Origin: Catenovulum adriaticum
GTDB lineage: Bacteria > Pseudomonadota > Gammaproteobacteria > Enterobacterales > Alteromonadaceae
DNA length: 64,000 nt
NCBI RefSeq assembly: GCF_026725475.1
Contig: NZ_CP109965.1
Coordinates: 2,232,001-2,296,000 of the forward strand
Direction of reading: 5' to 3'
Shown here: one piece after another, positions 1-8,739 of the stretch
Layout of the letters: every line of letters starts with the position of its first letter
How positions within the stretch are numbered: position 1 is the stretch's first letter
Made by a program: the position numbers and the translations under genes
Notes under the pieces: model-generated
The model's input: only the letters and a program-made list of their open reading frames with translations
The model's database searches: none
What the model was told of the DNA's origin: nothing

Positions 1-111
1 AGCTTACCCTATCCTGACTTTGTTATCGCCCAACAGAAGAAAAAGTACTGGCAGGTCGTTGAGCGTATCTTTGATTATCAGGGTAATTTTCGTAAAGCCA
101 ATCAAATGTAA
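1..111 (+). CDS. C-terminal end of an unidentified protein (partial)
   Basis: The first 36 codons stay open in frame 1 and end at a TAA. The residues look protein-like (aromatic and basic, with YPDF and KKYW). The gene starts outside the window. I do not recognise the family from this tail. Frame 2 is also open here, to about position 126, but reads less like a protein. About 150 bases separate it from the convergent asd gene. Confidence 0.4.
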   Translation, partial: SLPYPDFVIAQQKKKYWQVVERIFDYQGNFRKANQM

Positions 112-205
112 CTTCTACGTTTTTTAAGCAAAGTACAACTTGTGTGGTTCACTGCATTAATAATAGTAATATATTTCCCACTTTTAAAAATCTTAAATCT
201 ACATA

Positions 206-231
206 CAAAAAAAGCGTCCATAGGACGCTTT
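206..231 (-). terminator. Rho-independent terminator of asd
   Basis: AAAGCGTCC/GGACGCTTT forms a 9-bp stem with a 3-nt loop at 211-231. On the minus strand it is followed by a run of U (the A run at 207-213). It lies 30 nt past the asd stop codon. Confidence 0.8.
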
Positions 232-260
232 CTATTCGCAGTAAATAAAATACCTGCTAA

Positions 261-1376
261 TTAGTCTTCAAGCAAAATACGTAACATTCTACGTAATGGC
301 TCAGCAGCACCCCATAATAACTGGTCGCCTACTGAAAACGCTGAAAGAAGTTTATCGCTGCCCATATTCAGTTTACGAATGCGTCCAACTGGCACATCTA
401 AAGTACCTGTTACTTTAGCTGGTGTTAACTGGCTAATGGTTGCTTCTTTTTCATTTGGTACTACTTTAGCCCACTCATTATGCACGGCTAACATATCGTG
501 GATTTCATCCAACGGAATGTCTTGCTTTAATTTCATGGTGAAAGCTTGACTATGACAACGCATTGTACCAATGCGAACACATAAACCTTCAACTGGAATT
601 GCATTGCCATCTAAACCTAAAATTTTATTGGTTTCGGCGCCTGCTTTCCATTCTTCACGGCTTTGACCATTGCCTAAGTCGCTATCGATCCAAGGAATTA
701 AGCTACCCGCTAATGGCACAACAAAGTTATCTGTTGGGAAACCATCTGAATTTAAGCTTGCTGTAACTTTTTTATCAATCTCTAAAATAGCACTGGCTGG
801 ATCTTGTAATTCGCCAGCAACAGATTGATTTAAATAACCCATGCCAGATAATAATTCACGCATGTGTTTAGCACCGCCACCTGACGCTGCTTGATAAGTC
901 ATCGCTGAAACCCAGTCAATTGCATTATTCGCAAATAAACCGCCTAACCCCATCATCATTAAAGATACGGTACAGTTACCACCTACATAGGTTTTAACCC
1001 CGTTTTGAATGCCATCTTTAATTACGTTTTTATTAACTGGGTCAAGTACAATAATGGCTTCGTCATCCATACGTAATGAAGACGCTGCATCAATCCAATA
1101 ACCTTTCCAACCTGCTTCACGCAATTTAGGATAAACAGCTTTGGTATAATCACCACCTTGACAGGTAATGACAACATCCATTTTTTTAAGCTCATCTATG
1201 TTGTTTGCATCTAATAACAAGCCTGCATCTTTACCGAAATTAGGAGCAGCTTGGCCCGTTTGAGAAGTGGTGAAAAAAATGGGCTCAATTAAATCAAAAT
1301 CTTTTTCTTCAACCATGCGGTTCATCAATACAGAACCAACCATGCCACGCCAACCAACTAAACCTACTTTTTTCAT
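261..1376 (-). CDS. asd: Aspartate-semialdehyde dehydrogenase
   Basis: NADPH-dependent reduction of aspartyl phosphate to aspartate semialdehyde, the branch point to lysine/diaminopimelate, threonine and methionine; cytoplasmic. The protein has the N-terminal nucleotide-binding motif GWRGMVGS and the active-site block GGNCTVS, with the catalytic Cys at about residue 135. It is 371 aa, close to the enterobacterial enzyme. I chose the ATG at 1376 over the upstream TTG at 1382 because GAGGGG lies 9 nt before the ATG and the E. coli protein also begins MK-VG. It stands alone with its own terminator. lysC and dapA of the same pathway are elsewhere in the window. Confidence 0.97.
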   Translation of the reverse strand: MKKVGLVGWRGMVGSVLMNRMVEEKDFDLIEPIFFTTSQTGQAAPNFGKDAGLLLDANNIDELKKMDVVITCQGGDYTKAVYPKLREAGWKGYWIDAASSLRMDDEAIIVLDPVNKNVIKDGIQNGVKTYVGGNCTVSLMMMGLGGLFANNAIDWVSAMTYQAASGGGAKHMRELLSGMGYLNQSVAGELQDPASAILEIDKKVTASLNSDGFPTDNFVVPLAGSLIPWIDSDLGNGQSREEWKAGAETNKILGLDGNAIPVEGLCVRIGTMRCHSQAFTMKLKQDIPLDEIHDMLAVHNEWAKVVPNEKEATISQLTPAKVTGTLDVPVGRIRKLNMGSDKLLSAFSVGDQLLWGAAEPLRRMLRILLED

Positions 1377-1632
1377 TAACAATATCCCCTCGATGAGCTG
1401 AATGAAGTTTTAAAAGAGCCAAGATCATACATAAAAACGAGCCATTCGGCTAGATTTAACGCAAAATAAACCCCAAATTAACGAGCTTTAAGTCACAAAT
1501 TTAACCCTGTATATTCAGCCAAAGACACCGCCACAACTTCGTTTGAGCAATAAGCCAATTGATTTTAAAAAAAGTTGATAAAAAAATAGGTTTACACCTT
1601 AAAATATGCCGTAAAAACTCATAAAAATTGCG

Positions 1633-2481
1633 TTAATCAGTTAAATTATCATTTTGATAATCCCGAATTGCTTGCTCAATTTGCGCCGCTGAATTCATCA
1701 CAAAAGGACCTCTTTGCACGATAGGTTCATTAAGTGGTTGACCGGCCATTAACAAAAATCTAGCTTCGGTACTTGCACTCAATTTAACCCGCCCTTTATT
1801 CGATAACCGAGCCAAATGTTGAGCCGTTAATTTATCGTTATCATCCCCTATTGTTAGCTCGCCTTGATAAACATACAATAAACTGGTTTGCCCATCAGCA
1901 ATATGAATTTCAATCTCGGATGCCTGAGTCACTTGAAAATCTAAATAAGTAGGTTGAGTTTTTACCTGCTGAACTTTACCTGTCACTAATTGGTCATTAA
2001 CTTGAGTTTTACCTGCAATCGCGGTGACATTAAACCCTTCAAAATCAAAATTAGGGATGTCATCTGCCTCAATGTCTTCATATTTTGCGGGCTGCATTTT
2101 GTCTTCAGCAGATAGATTTAACCACAACTGAAAGCCATGCATTTTACCTTGGGTTTGTTTGGGCATTTCAGAATGAATCACCCCTTTGCCGGCGGTCATC
2201 CATTGTACGCCACCATCACTGAGTAAACCAACATTGCCCATATGATCTTGATGTTCCATTTTACCCGTTAGCATATAAGTAATGGTTTCAAATCCCCGAT
2301 GAGGATGCGGCGGAAAACCAGCAATATAATCATCTGCTGATTCAGAGCCAAATTCATCTAGCATTAAAAAAGGGTCAAAGCGTTCTGCTCTGGGTCCAGA
2401 AAATACTCTAAGTAATTTAACACCAGCCCCATCTGACGTAGCTTGAGCTGGAATTTTTTCAACAATATGGCGATTGTTCAT
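1633..2481 (-). CDS. Pirin family protein (YhhW-like bicupin)
   Basis: A bicupin metalloprotein of the pirin family. Some bacterial members (YhhW) have quercetin 2,3-dioxygenase activity; the physiological substrate is usually unknown. Visible are the N-terminal cupin signature FPPHPHRGFET (about residues 55-65) with metal-binding His residues, then HQDHMGN and HSEMP, and a C-terminal pirin domain. It is 282 aa. Two ATGs abut at 2484 and 2481; the second sits 5 nt from AGGAG and is preferred. It lies 41 nt downstream of azoR on the same strand, so the two are probably cotranscribed and controlled by the divergent LysR gene. A redox or electrophile-response role is inference. Confidence 0.9.
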   Translation of the reverse strand: MNNRHIVEKIPAQATSDGAGVKLLRVFSGPRAERFDPFLMLDEFGSESADDYIAGFPPHPHRGFETITYMLTGKMEHQDHMGNVGLLSDGGVQWMTAGKGVIHSEMPKQTQGKMHGFQLWLNLSAEDKMQPAKYEDIEADDIPNFDFEGFNVTAIAGKTQVNDQLVTGKVQQVKTQPTYLDFQVTQASEIEIHIADGQTSLLYVYQGELTIGDDNDKLTAQHLARLSNKGRVKLSASTEARFLLMAGQPLNEPIVQRGPFVMNSAAQIEQAIRDYQNDNLTD

Positions 2482-2522
2482 CATAACTCCTAGTTTATTT
2501 TACATTGTAAATAACACACGGA

Positions 2523-3122
2523 TTATTCAATAAGCTCTGCGATGTTTTGTTTAGCGGCTTCAATGCTTAGCTCCCGATGACCACTCATATTCAGCGCTTC
2601 TGCATAAACGACCTGGATATTGCTTAACCCAAGAAAATTCAAAAACGTTTTAACAAACTGAATTTGCGTATCTTCGGCCTTTCCTTTATGAATTCCACCA
2701 CGCGTGGTCAGTAAATAAACAGGTTTATCCTTAATCAAACCAACGGGTCCCTGCTCAGTATATTTAAAAGTGACCCCTGCCCGTGCAATATGATCAAACC
2801 AGGCTTTAAGCATTGAAGGCACATTAAAATTATACATAGGTGCGGTCAGTACCAGTACATCGGCTGCTTGAACTTCGGCAATTAGCTTATCCGAAAAGTT
2901 CACTTTATCTTGCTGCGCTTGGCTACGTTCAGCTTCATTTGTTGAAAGCGCTTCAATCCAACTCGCATCAAAATGTGGAATTTCTTGCTCAGCAAAGCGA
3001 CGCTGAATAACATCAATATGGTTATGTTTTGTTTTTAATTGCTCAATCAGTGCATTTGCCAATTGAGTAGAAACACCGTTTTCGCCAAATATGCTCGAAT
3101 CTATTTTTAAAATGTTTTTCAT
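2523..3122 (-). CDS. azoR: FMN-dependent NADH-azoreductase
   Basis: A flavodoxin-fold quinone/azo reductase that transfers two electrons from NADH through FMN to quinones or azo compounds. The FMN-binding segment PMYNFNVPS is at residues 95-103, followed by the family segment WFDHIARAG. The protein is 199 aa, as usual for AzoR (E. coli 201). The open frame extends 32 codons further upstream, but AGAGG lies 5 nt before the ATG at 3122 and the family begins there. It is divergent from a LysR regulator across 111 bp and is followed by the pirin gene, a common reductase-pirin-LysR grouping. Confidence 0.93.
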   Translation of the reverse strand: MKNILKIDSSIFGENGVSTQLANALIEQLKTKHNHIDVIQRRFAEQEIPHFDASWIEALSTNEAERSQAQQDKVNFSDKLIAEVQAADVLVLTAPMYNFNVPSMLKAWFDHIARAGVTFKYTEQGPVGLIKDKPVYLLTTRGGIHKGKAEDTQIQFVKTFLNFLGLSNIQVVYAEALNMSGHRELSIEAAKQNIAELIE

Positions 3123-3201
3123 GCAAACCTCTTTATTTTTTAAGTTAAAATCAGTACAAATCAATAATACAAAGATTTTTTTGATTAATTGCATTAAAAT
3201 A

Positions 3202-3218
3202 TTGATTAAAACAATCAA
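3202..3218. promoter_or_regulatory. Candidate LysR-type operator between azoR and its regulator
   Basis: TTGATT-AAAAC-AATCAA is a perfect 6-bp inverted repeat containing T-N11-A, the usual LysR-family box. It sits 16 bp before the regulator start and about 80 bp before azoR. A further TTGATTAA half-site lies at 3181-3188. Assignment rests on shape and position only. Confidence 0.55.
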
Positions 3219-3233
3219 CTTTTTAGATTAATC

Positions 3234-4130
3234 ATGAAAATTCCAAAAATTAATTTAGAACAGTGGGCTGCCTTTAAAGCTGTTGTCGATGAAGGAAGCT
3301 TTGCAAAAGCGGCAGAACAACTTAATAAAAGTCAGTCTAGCGTTAGCTACATGTTAGCCAATTTGCAAAAACAGTTACCAGCACCTGTCTTAATGCTCCA
3401 AGGGCGCAAAGCCGTTTTAACTGAAAGTGGCAAAGTACTTTATCGCCATGCCAAAAATTTATTAGAAAGTGCACTTAATATAGAACAAACCGCCGCACAT
3501 TTAGCTATGGGTTGGGAATCAGAGGTGACAATAGCAGTAGATGGTTTAATGCCAATTGAGCCTGTGTTAGCGGCAATTGAGCAGTTTTCAAATCAGCATC
3601 CAAAAACCCGAATCAGGATATTAGAAACCGTGTTATCCGCTACCGAAGAAGCGATTTTAGAAAAAACCGCAGATATAGTATTAACACCAAAAATTGTACC
3701 TGGTTTTTTAGGCACCCCAATTACCACAGCAACTATGATTGCTGTTGCACATCCTAAACATAGTTTATTTAACCTAACGCCGCCGATTAATCATGAAGAT
3801 TTAAAGCAATATAGACAAATTGTCATACGGGATTCGGGTGTAAAGCGTCAGCAAGATGCTGGCTGGTTAGCTGCTGAGCAAAGATTAACGGTGACTAGCC
3901 CTGATACTTCTATTAAAGCGGTTAAAGCAGGCATTGGCTTTGCTTTTTTGCCACAAGCTATGATTCAATTTGAATTAACTCACAACCAATTAAAACAAAT
4001 ACCACTTAGCCAAAATGCCTACCGTGCTTTACCTATTTATTTAGTGCAAACCAAACAAGACGATAGCGGCCCAGCCACTAAAAAACTGGTTGATTGTTTA
4101 TTAGAACAATTTCCCCTTACTCCGACTTAA
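3234..4130 (+). CDS. LysR-family transcriptional regulator
   Basis: The N-terminal winged helix-turn-helix (residues 8-67; FKAVVDEGSFAKAAEQLNKSQ is the recognition region) is followed by the periplasmic-binding-like effector domain (about 95-290). It is 298 aa, normal for the family. It is divergent from azoR-pirin and probably controls that operon and itself through the palindrome just upstream; the effector is unknown. Its 3' end overlaps the end of rlmJ by 4 bp, tail to tail. It is not close enough to a characterised member for a gene name. Confidence 0.92.
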   Translation: MKIPKINLEQWAAFKAVVDEGSFAKAAEQLNKSQSSVSYMLANLQKQLPAPVLMLQGRKAVLTESGKVLYRHAKNLLESALNIEQTAAHLAMGWESEVTIAVDGLMPIEPVLAAIEQFSNQHPKTRIRILETVLSATEEAILEKTADIVLTPKIVPGFLGTPITTATMIAVAHPKHSLFNLTPPINHEDLKQYRQIVIRDSGVKRQQDAGWLAAEQRLTVTSPDTSIKAVKAGIGFAFLPQAMIQFELTHNQLKQIPLSQNAYRALPIYLVQTKQDDSGPATKKLVDCLLEQFPLTPT

Positions 4131-4978
4131 GCAGGTGTAATAAGCCATTCTAATTTAGCGTAAGCTTTATCATCTTGAGCTAATAAAGGGGTTAACCATT
4201 CTAATGCGGGTTTTATTTTTTCATCTAATTGGAAAGGCGCGTTGACCACCAACATCCCTGAGGCATGCATACCAAAATCTGCTTGCTGCTCACTCACCCC
4301 GAGTTCAACCTGCAATAAGCTTGAAACACCAAGATTAGTTAATTTTCTGATTAAATTTTGGCTATGATCTCTTTGTGTTGCCAGTACCGGATACCAAACT
4401 AAATAAATTCCGGTTGGCCACTTTTTATAAGCTTTTTGCAATTGCTTAACCACAAAATCATAATCTTGTTTTACTTCATAAGCCGGATCAATAAGTACTA
4501 AACCTCGTGCTGGCTTTGGTGGTACACAAGCAGCTAACCCCTCAAACCCATCTCGATGATGTACGGCAATTCGATTATCGCCCCGCATATTCGACTTTAA
4601 TAAGTCGATCTCATTATTATGCAGCTCCATTAACACTAATTTATCAATCTCTCGCAAACTGAGCCGAGCAATTTCAGGAGACCCTATATATTGAGTTAAC
4701 GCGCCTGCGTTATTAGGCGCAACTAAATCTAAATACTGTAAAATAACTTCTGGCGCTTTTTTTTGTTCGGCCAATAATTTTATAATTCCAGCTTTATACT
4801 CGCTGGTTTTATTTGCATCATCTGATTTTAAATCATACACCCCTCGCCCACTGTGCGTATCAATATAGACAAAAGGTTTATTTTTTTGCTTTAGCTTTTC
4901 AATAACCAATAATTGAACCAGATGTTTAAGCACATCTGCGTGATTGCCGGCATGAAAACTGTGACGATAACTTAACAT
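4127..4978 (-). CDS. rlmJ: 23S rRNA (adenine(2030)-N6)-methyltransferase
   Basis: SAM-dependent N6 methylation of A2030 in 23S rRNA. The N terminus MLSYRHSFHAGNHADVLKH is diagnostic. A SAM-site segment DTHSGRG lies at residues 40-46 and the catalytic DPAY motif at 164-167. It is 283 aa against about 280 in E. coli. It is monocistronic and converges on the LysR gene with a 4-bp overlap of the stop regions, leaving no room for a separate terminator. Confidence 0.96.
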   Translation of the reverse strand: MLSYRHSFHAGNHADVLKHLVQLLVIEKLKQKNKPFVYIDTHSGRGVYDLKSDDANKTSEYKAGIIKLLAEQKKAPEVILQYLDLVAPNNAGALTQYIGSPEIARLSLREIDKLVLMELHNNEIDLLKSNMRGDNRIAVHHRDGFEGLAACVPPKPARGLVLIDPAYEVKQDYDFVVKQLQKAYKKWPTGIYLVWYPVLATQRDHSQNLIRKLTNLGVSSLLQVELGVSEQQADFGMHASGMLVVNAPFQLDEKIKPALEWLTPLLAQDDKAYAKLEWLITPA

Positions 4979-5250
4979 TTGGTAACCTTTAAACTGGAAA
5001 AAATGCGATATAATTAGAAAATAGTATACCTTGATTACAGAATATTTAATATTAAAGGATTGATTTTTTAATGCTTAGCCCCATATATGTCAGTACTTTA
5101 AGGGTAATTTTGCACATTTTTTGTGACTTTTTAGCTTACAAACTGATCAATAAAAAAAATATAAAAATATTGAACTTTTTTGCTTGACCTTAATCAAAAA
5201 TTAAAACAAATTATTAACAACAACTTAATATTCTAACTTTTGGTGTAACC

Positions 5251-5766
5251 GTGAAACAAAATTCAAATACATTATTAAGCAGCTTGGCTCTAATGTTTTT
5301 ATTACCATTAAATAGCCAGGCCGATACTGAACCTTCGAGTAGTTCAAGCGAACTGTCGGTTGACGATGAAACTGTAAAATTAGCCTTAAAGGTGAATCGA
5401 AAATTAATTGAAAACGATTTGGTTGAAGTTGAACACATTCCTAATATTGATGTGTTAGATTTAAAAGCCTATCAAACCTACCTTGAATATTACTTTCAAG
5501 AGTACTTGCCTGTGACTAAAAACGAAGGCGAACCTGTCAACTTATCTATTAAGTCAGCGGATTTAGATGGTGAAACTGTGGTATTTAATTTTGAAGCGCC
5601 GTTAGAAGATGCTGATATGTTAAGCATTAATAACCGAGTGCTGTTTGACAGCAATGAAGAACAAGTAAACAAGGTTTTGGTTGAAGATAATAGCTACACC
5701 TTTACTAATTCAGTTGATGAACCTTTAATTGTTTGGCAAAAAGGTCATGCTGATTCATTGGTTTAA
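5251..5766 (+). CDS. Small secreted acidic protein of unknown function
   Basis: 171 aa with a GTG start. An N-terminal signal peptide (hydrophobic stretch about residues 8-20, probable cleavage after SQA near residue 25) gives a mature protein of about 146 residues that is rich in Asp, Glu and Ser (Ser-rich 28-36) and has no Cys. I see no known motif. There is no strong Shine-Dalgarno sequence, and the preceding 270 bp are very A+T rich. It is flanked by its own terminator. A periplasmic or exported role is inferred from the signal peptide only. Confidence 0.75.
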   Translation: MKQNSNTLLSSLALMFLLPLNSQADTEPSSSSSELSVDDETVKLALKVNRKLIENDLVEVEHIPNIDVLDLKAYQTYLEYYFQEYLPVTKNEGEPVNLSIKSADLDGETVVFNFEAPLEDADMLSINNRVLFDSNEEQVNKVLVEDNSYTFTNSVDEPLIVWQKGHADSLV

Positions 5767-5837
5767 ACCACGCAAGAAAGAATCATACATATTAAGTTGA
5801 AGATACAAACATACAAAATCAAAAGTTAAATCAAATT

Positions 5838-5865
5838 AAACGCATCTCACGATGCGTTTAATTTT
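5838..5865. terminator. Bidirectional terminator between the secreted-protein gene and lysC
   Basis: AAACGCATC/GATGCGTTT forms a 9-bp stem with loop TCAC at 5838-5859, followed by TAATTTTT on the plus strand and a mixed AT tract on the minus strand. It lies between two convergent genes. Confidence 0.75.
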
Positions 5866-5944
5866 TCTGCTATAAAAACAACTCAACACCCCACATAAAA
5901 CACGAATAAAAGCCTCTAGCCACCATAATAAGGGCAAGTATTAA

Positions 5945-7297
5945 TTAAATCGCATCAAACAAAGCTTCGTGCAAATGCTCTACTACTTTACCGGCATCTT
6001 GAGCTCGAGTTAAAAAGCAAAAGTTATGAGCGCTGGCACCCTGACAAATCATACGCAAATTAAAGTTTTCTAAAGCGGTGAGTAATTTACCTCCAACGCC
6101 TGAATTTGCTTGTAAATGATTACCAATCACAGCAACTAGCGACAAACCTTCTTCAACTTTAACTTCACAAAACTCCGCTAATTTATCTAATACAACTTGG
6201 TTTAACCCAGTAACTGTCGAGTTAGTTGGACTATCAATCGTTAAAGCGACTGAAATTTCAGAAGTTGTTACTAAGTCGATACTAATTTTATATTCAGCTA
6301 AAATGGCAAATACTTTTGCTAAAAAGCCACTCGCTAATAGCATGTTAGGGCTTTTTAATGTCACTAATGTTTGGTCTTGGCGCAGCGCAATTGCACGATA
6401 AGGCGGTTTATTTTCCACTTTATTTAAAATCCAAGTACCACCTACATCTGGCTCTCGGCTGCTACCTACAAACACCCCAACACCACTACGAACGGCGGGA
6501 ATAAGCGTAGCAGGATGTAAAATTTTAGCACCAAAGGTAGCCATTTCAGCCGCTTCATCAAAACTGATTTCCGGAATAGGACGTGCAGCTTGAGTTAATC
6601 TAGGATCCGTTGTGTAAATACCGGTCACATCAGTCCATATTTGCAAGGTTTGAGCATGCAAGGCTTCTGCAATTAAAGCTGCACTATAATCACTGCCGCC
6701 GCGGCCCAAGGTTGTCGTTTGACCCTGATCATCAGAACCAATAAAGCCTTGAGTAATAAAAACCGTTGCTTCTAATTCTGGGGCAATTAATTTTTCGGCC
6801 TGTAACCGAGTTTGCTCAATGTTGGGCTGAGCTTTGCCGTAATTATCATCTGTTTTTAATACTTGGCGAATATCAAAATTAACGGCATGCACGCTTTTTT
6901 GTCTCATGACTTCTGCAAATAACAAAGACGACATTTGCTCGCCATAAGATTGAATTTGATCTTTGAGTTGCATTGAGCCTACTAAATTTTCAGAGTTTGC
7001 AACTGCCGTTAATTCATTTAATAAATTGTTTAACGCTAGGCAAACCCACTCAGGACGTCCCAAGGCATCAACAATGGCATATTCAATCTCTTTAATTTCA
7101 GATATTAACTGAGCTCGCTCATCTAGGGTAACATCCGCTTTAGTTAATCTAACTAAACGATTAGTTACACCAGATTGAGCTGAAACACACACAACTCGAA
7201 TATTAGGTTCATTTGATATAATTTCAGCACAGCGCGACATAGCTTCAAAAGTTGCTACGCTCGTTCCGCCAAATTTGGCAACAATAAGATTTTTCAT
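5945..7297 (-). CDS. lysC: Aspartokinase III, lysine-sensitive
   Basis: Phosphorylates aspartate, the first step of the aspartate family pathway. The kinase motif KFGGTS is at residues 8-13, and GRGGSDYSAAL (about 203-213) is the conserved aspartokinase segment. The C-terminal third carries two ACT domains for allosteric lysine binding. It is 450 aa and monofunctional, like E. coli LysC; no homoserine dehydrogenase is fused. A GGGGAA Shine-Dalgarno precedes the ATG by 5 nt. Expression is under a lysine riboswitch in a leader of about 285 nt, so end-product control acts on both the RNA and the enzyme. Confidence 0.95.
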   Translation of the reverse strand: MKNLIVAKFGGTSVATFEAMSRCAEIISNEPNIRVVCVSAQSGVTNRLVRLTKADVTLDERAQLISEIKEIEYAIVDALGRPEWVCLALNNLLNELTAVANSENLVGSMQLKDQIQSYGEQMSSLLFAEVMRQKSVHAVNFDIRQVLKTDDNYGKAQPNIEQTRLQAEKLIAPELEATVFITQGFIGSDDQGQTTTLGRGGSDYSAALIAEALHAQTLQIWTDVTGIYTTDPRLTQAARPIPEISFDEAAEMATFGAKILHPATLIPAVRSGVGVFVGSSREPDVGGTWILNKVENKPPYRAIALRQDQTLVTLKSPNMLLASGFLAKVFAILAEYKISIDLVTTSEISVALTIDSPTNSTVTGLNQVVLDKLAEFCEVKVEEGLSLVAVIGNHLQANSGVGGKLLTALENFNLRMICQGASAHNFCFLTRAQDAGKVVEHLHEALFDAI

Positions 7298-7299
7298 TA

Positions 7300-7339
7300 T
7301 TTCCCCGAAAACATTTTAATATTTTCAATTTATGGGAAA
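7300..7339 (-). promoter_or_regulatory. Possible Shine-Dalgarno-sequestering hairpin of lysC
   Basis: In the lysC transcript UUUCCC (7334-7339) can pair perfectly with GGGAAA (7300-7305), which contains the Shine-Dalgarno. A competing AAAGC/GCUUU hairpin (7337-7350) shares the upstream arm. No U-tract terminator is visible between aptamer and start codon, so translational control is the likely output. Pairing is seen; function is inferred. Confidence 0.5.
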
Positions 7340-7379
7340 GCAGAGGCTTTGAAATGAAGGATGTATACTTCACAGCAAA

Positions 7380-7547
7380 GGCCGAAAGCTCTCCACCAAG
7401 TTGGTGACAGTTAGCCGGATTCAACCACACTAACCGAAGCAAAACAAATGCTAAGTTGTTTTGCTTCTCGGCGAGTATTCCCCTTACTGGTGATTATTAA
7501 AGCTTAGCCTTTTCCTACCAGTTACCTGAATATCGCACCTCTTCCGG
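7380..7547 (-). promoter_or_regulatory. Lysine riboswitch (L box)
   Basis: Read on the minus strand, the conserved L-box elements appear in order: AGAGGUGCG near 7543-7535, AGUAA then GGGG around 7483-7470, GCCGAGAAGC, a long P4-type arm, GGCUAAC then UGUCACC near 7415-7400, and GGAGAGCUUUCGG closing at 7393-7382. P1 is CCGGAAG (7547-7541) with CUUUCGG (7388-7382), one G-U pair. This is the Rfam RF00168 architecture. It precedes lysC, a standard target, and lysine binding should reduce expression. Confidence 0.93.
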
Positions 7548-7580
7548 TCTTTGTGATCGACGTTAGGGCCGATCAAAGAC
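7547..7580 (-). other. 5' hairpin preceding the lysine aptamer
   Basis: GUCUUUGAUCG and CGAUC(AC)AAAGAC form an 11-bp stem with a 2-nt bulge and a 10-nt loop. It sits immediately 5' of aptamer helix P1, within a few nt of the predicted transcript start. It is not part of the usual L-box fold; it may protect the 5' end or keep P1 separate. Confidence 0.6.
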
Positions 7581-7588
7581 GCGCGCGC

Positions 7589-7617
7589 ATTAAAAAGCAA
7601 ATTAATTCAAAAATCAA
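7589..7617 (-). promoter_or_regulatory. Candidate sigma-70 promoter of lysC
   Basis: TTGATT (7617-7612), 17-bp spacer, TTTAAT (7594-7589), followed by alternating GC. This predicts a transcription start near 7582, just ahead of the 5' hairpin and riboswitch. The rest of 7618-7917 is A+T rich; I see nothing further in it apart from room for the promoter of the gene at 7918. Confidence 0.5.
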
Positions 7618-7917
7618 TATCTGTTTATCAAATTTTTATTAATAAATTAGAATCACTAAAAAGTGAGGCGTCTATCTAAATTTAAACCATTTCTATTTTT
7701 AACTCGCTTGTTATGAGCTGTATTTCGGCAAGCTTTGCTTTAAAATAATTTTAAAAATTTTATGATAATTTGTGGAATAAACAGGCACCTTGAAACCCGC
7801 AGAATTTCAAATAAAAGCACAACAGACCTAAGCTAAATTTAAAATTTAAATTGGGATGAACTACACTTTAAGCTAAGTGCTTATCCTTAAACCTAACTCA
7901 ATAAACGAAAAATAATC

Positions 7918-8739
7918 ATGACATTGCCAACTGAAGAAAAACAATTTAACCATCAAGCTGAGCTAAATGACTGGCAAGATTTACCCGAACTCGAACTTTT
8001 TGACGACGAGCTCGCTTTTATCAAAAAAGATAATGCGGATTCTTTAGCTGAATTAGAAGAAACCGATGAACTTAGTCTAGCTCACCAATTAACCGATACC
8101 AGCACTGAAGGCTTCGACGAGCTGGGGCTCACCGAGTTAAGTTCCATAGATCCACCGCAAGATGAGACCTATGAAAGTTTAAAAGACAGTCAAGAATCTG
8201 CCGACAAGCTCATCCCTGATGATTTAACTCAAGCCTTGTTAGACGCGCCCTTAGAATACAAAAATTCAAGCAACACAAGCAACGAAGCTAAGCTAGATAA
8301 CACTCAAACCATGCTAACAGCCATTAACCAACTTACTCAGCAAATAGCTCAGCTTAGTAAACAAGTTGAACGGTTAAAAACAAGCAAACCGGTTAATAAC
8401 CCACAAAAGTTATTTGCGACAGGCGTTTATTATGCAAAACACCAAGATTACATTCACGCAGCCAAATGGTTTCGTCGGGCAGCTTTAGCCGGTCATGCTA
8501 AAGCCATGTTTTATTTAGGCACCATGTTCATTAAAGCTGAAGGATTGCCGCAATCAGTCACTCATAGTTATATCTGGATGACACTTGCAAATGTTTATGG
8601 CGCAACCGAAGCTAAAGCAGTCGCCCAAGATTTACAAAAATACTTAACAGCTAAAGAACTCAACCTAGCTCAGCGAATAGCAGCTGATAAATATGAAGAA
8701 ATTGAAGATGCCCTATGGGTTGACTCACCAACTGGCTAA
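7918..8739 (+). CDS. Acidic Sel1-repeat protein
   Basis: 273 aa, no signal peptide. Residues 1-115 are strongly acidic and probably disordered (many Asp/Glu). A short coiled-coil-like stretch, QLTQQIAQLSKQVERLK, lies at about 139-155. The C-terminal half carries Sel1/TPR-like repeats (about 162-235) with the typical A-x-x-WFRRAALAGHAKAMFYLG pattern. Sel1 repeats mediate protein-protein contacts; no enzymatic motif is present. It is monocistronic, convergent with the flagellin cluster across 460 bp. Role unknown; a link to the flagellins is not shown. Confidence 0.8.
   Translation: MTLPTEEKQFNHQAELNDWQDLPELELFDDELAFIKKDNADSLAELEETDELSLAHQLTDTSTEGFDELGLTELSSIDPPQDETYESLKDSQESADKLIPDDLTQALLDAPLEYKNSSNTSNEAKLDNTQTMLTAINQLTQQIAQLSKQVERLKTSKPVNNPQKLFATGVYYAKHQDYIHAAKWFRRAALAGHAKAMFYLGTMFIKAEGLPQSVTHSYIWMTLANVYGATEAKAVAQDLQKYLTAKELNLAQRIAADKYEEIEDALWVDSPTG

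Noticed and set aside
7618..7917. Further regulatory RNA upstream of lysC
   Set aside because: Sequence is A+T rich without stable hairpins; nothing beyond the candidate promoter could be supported.
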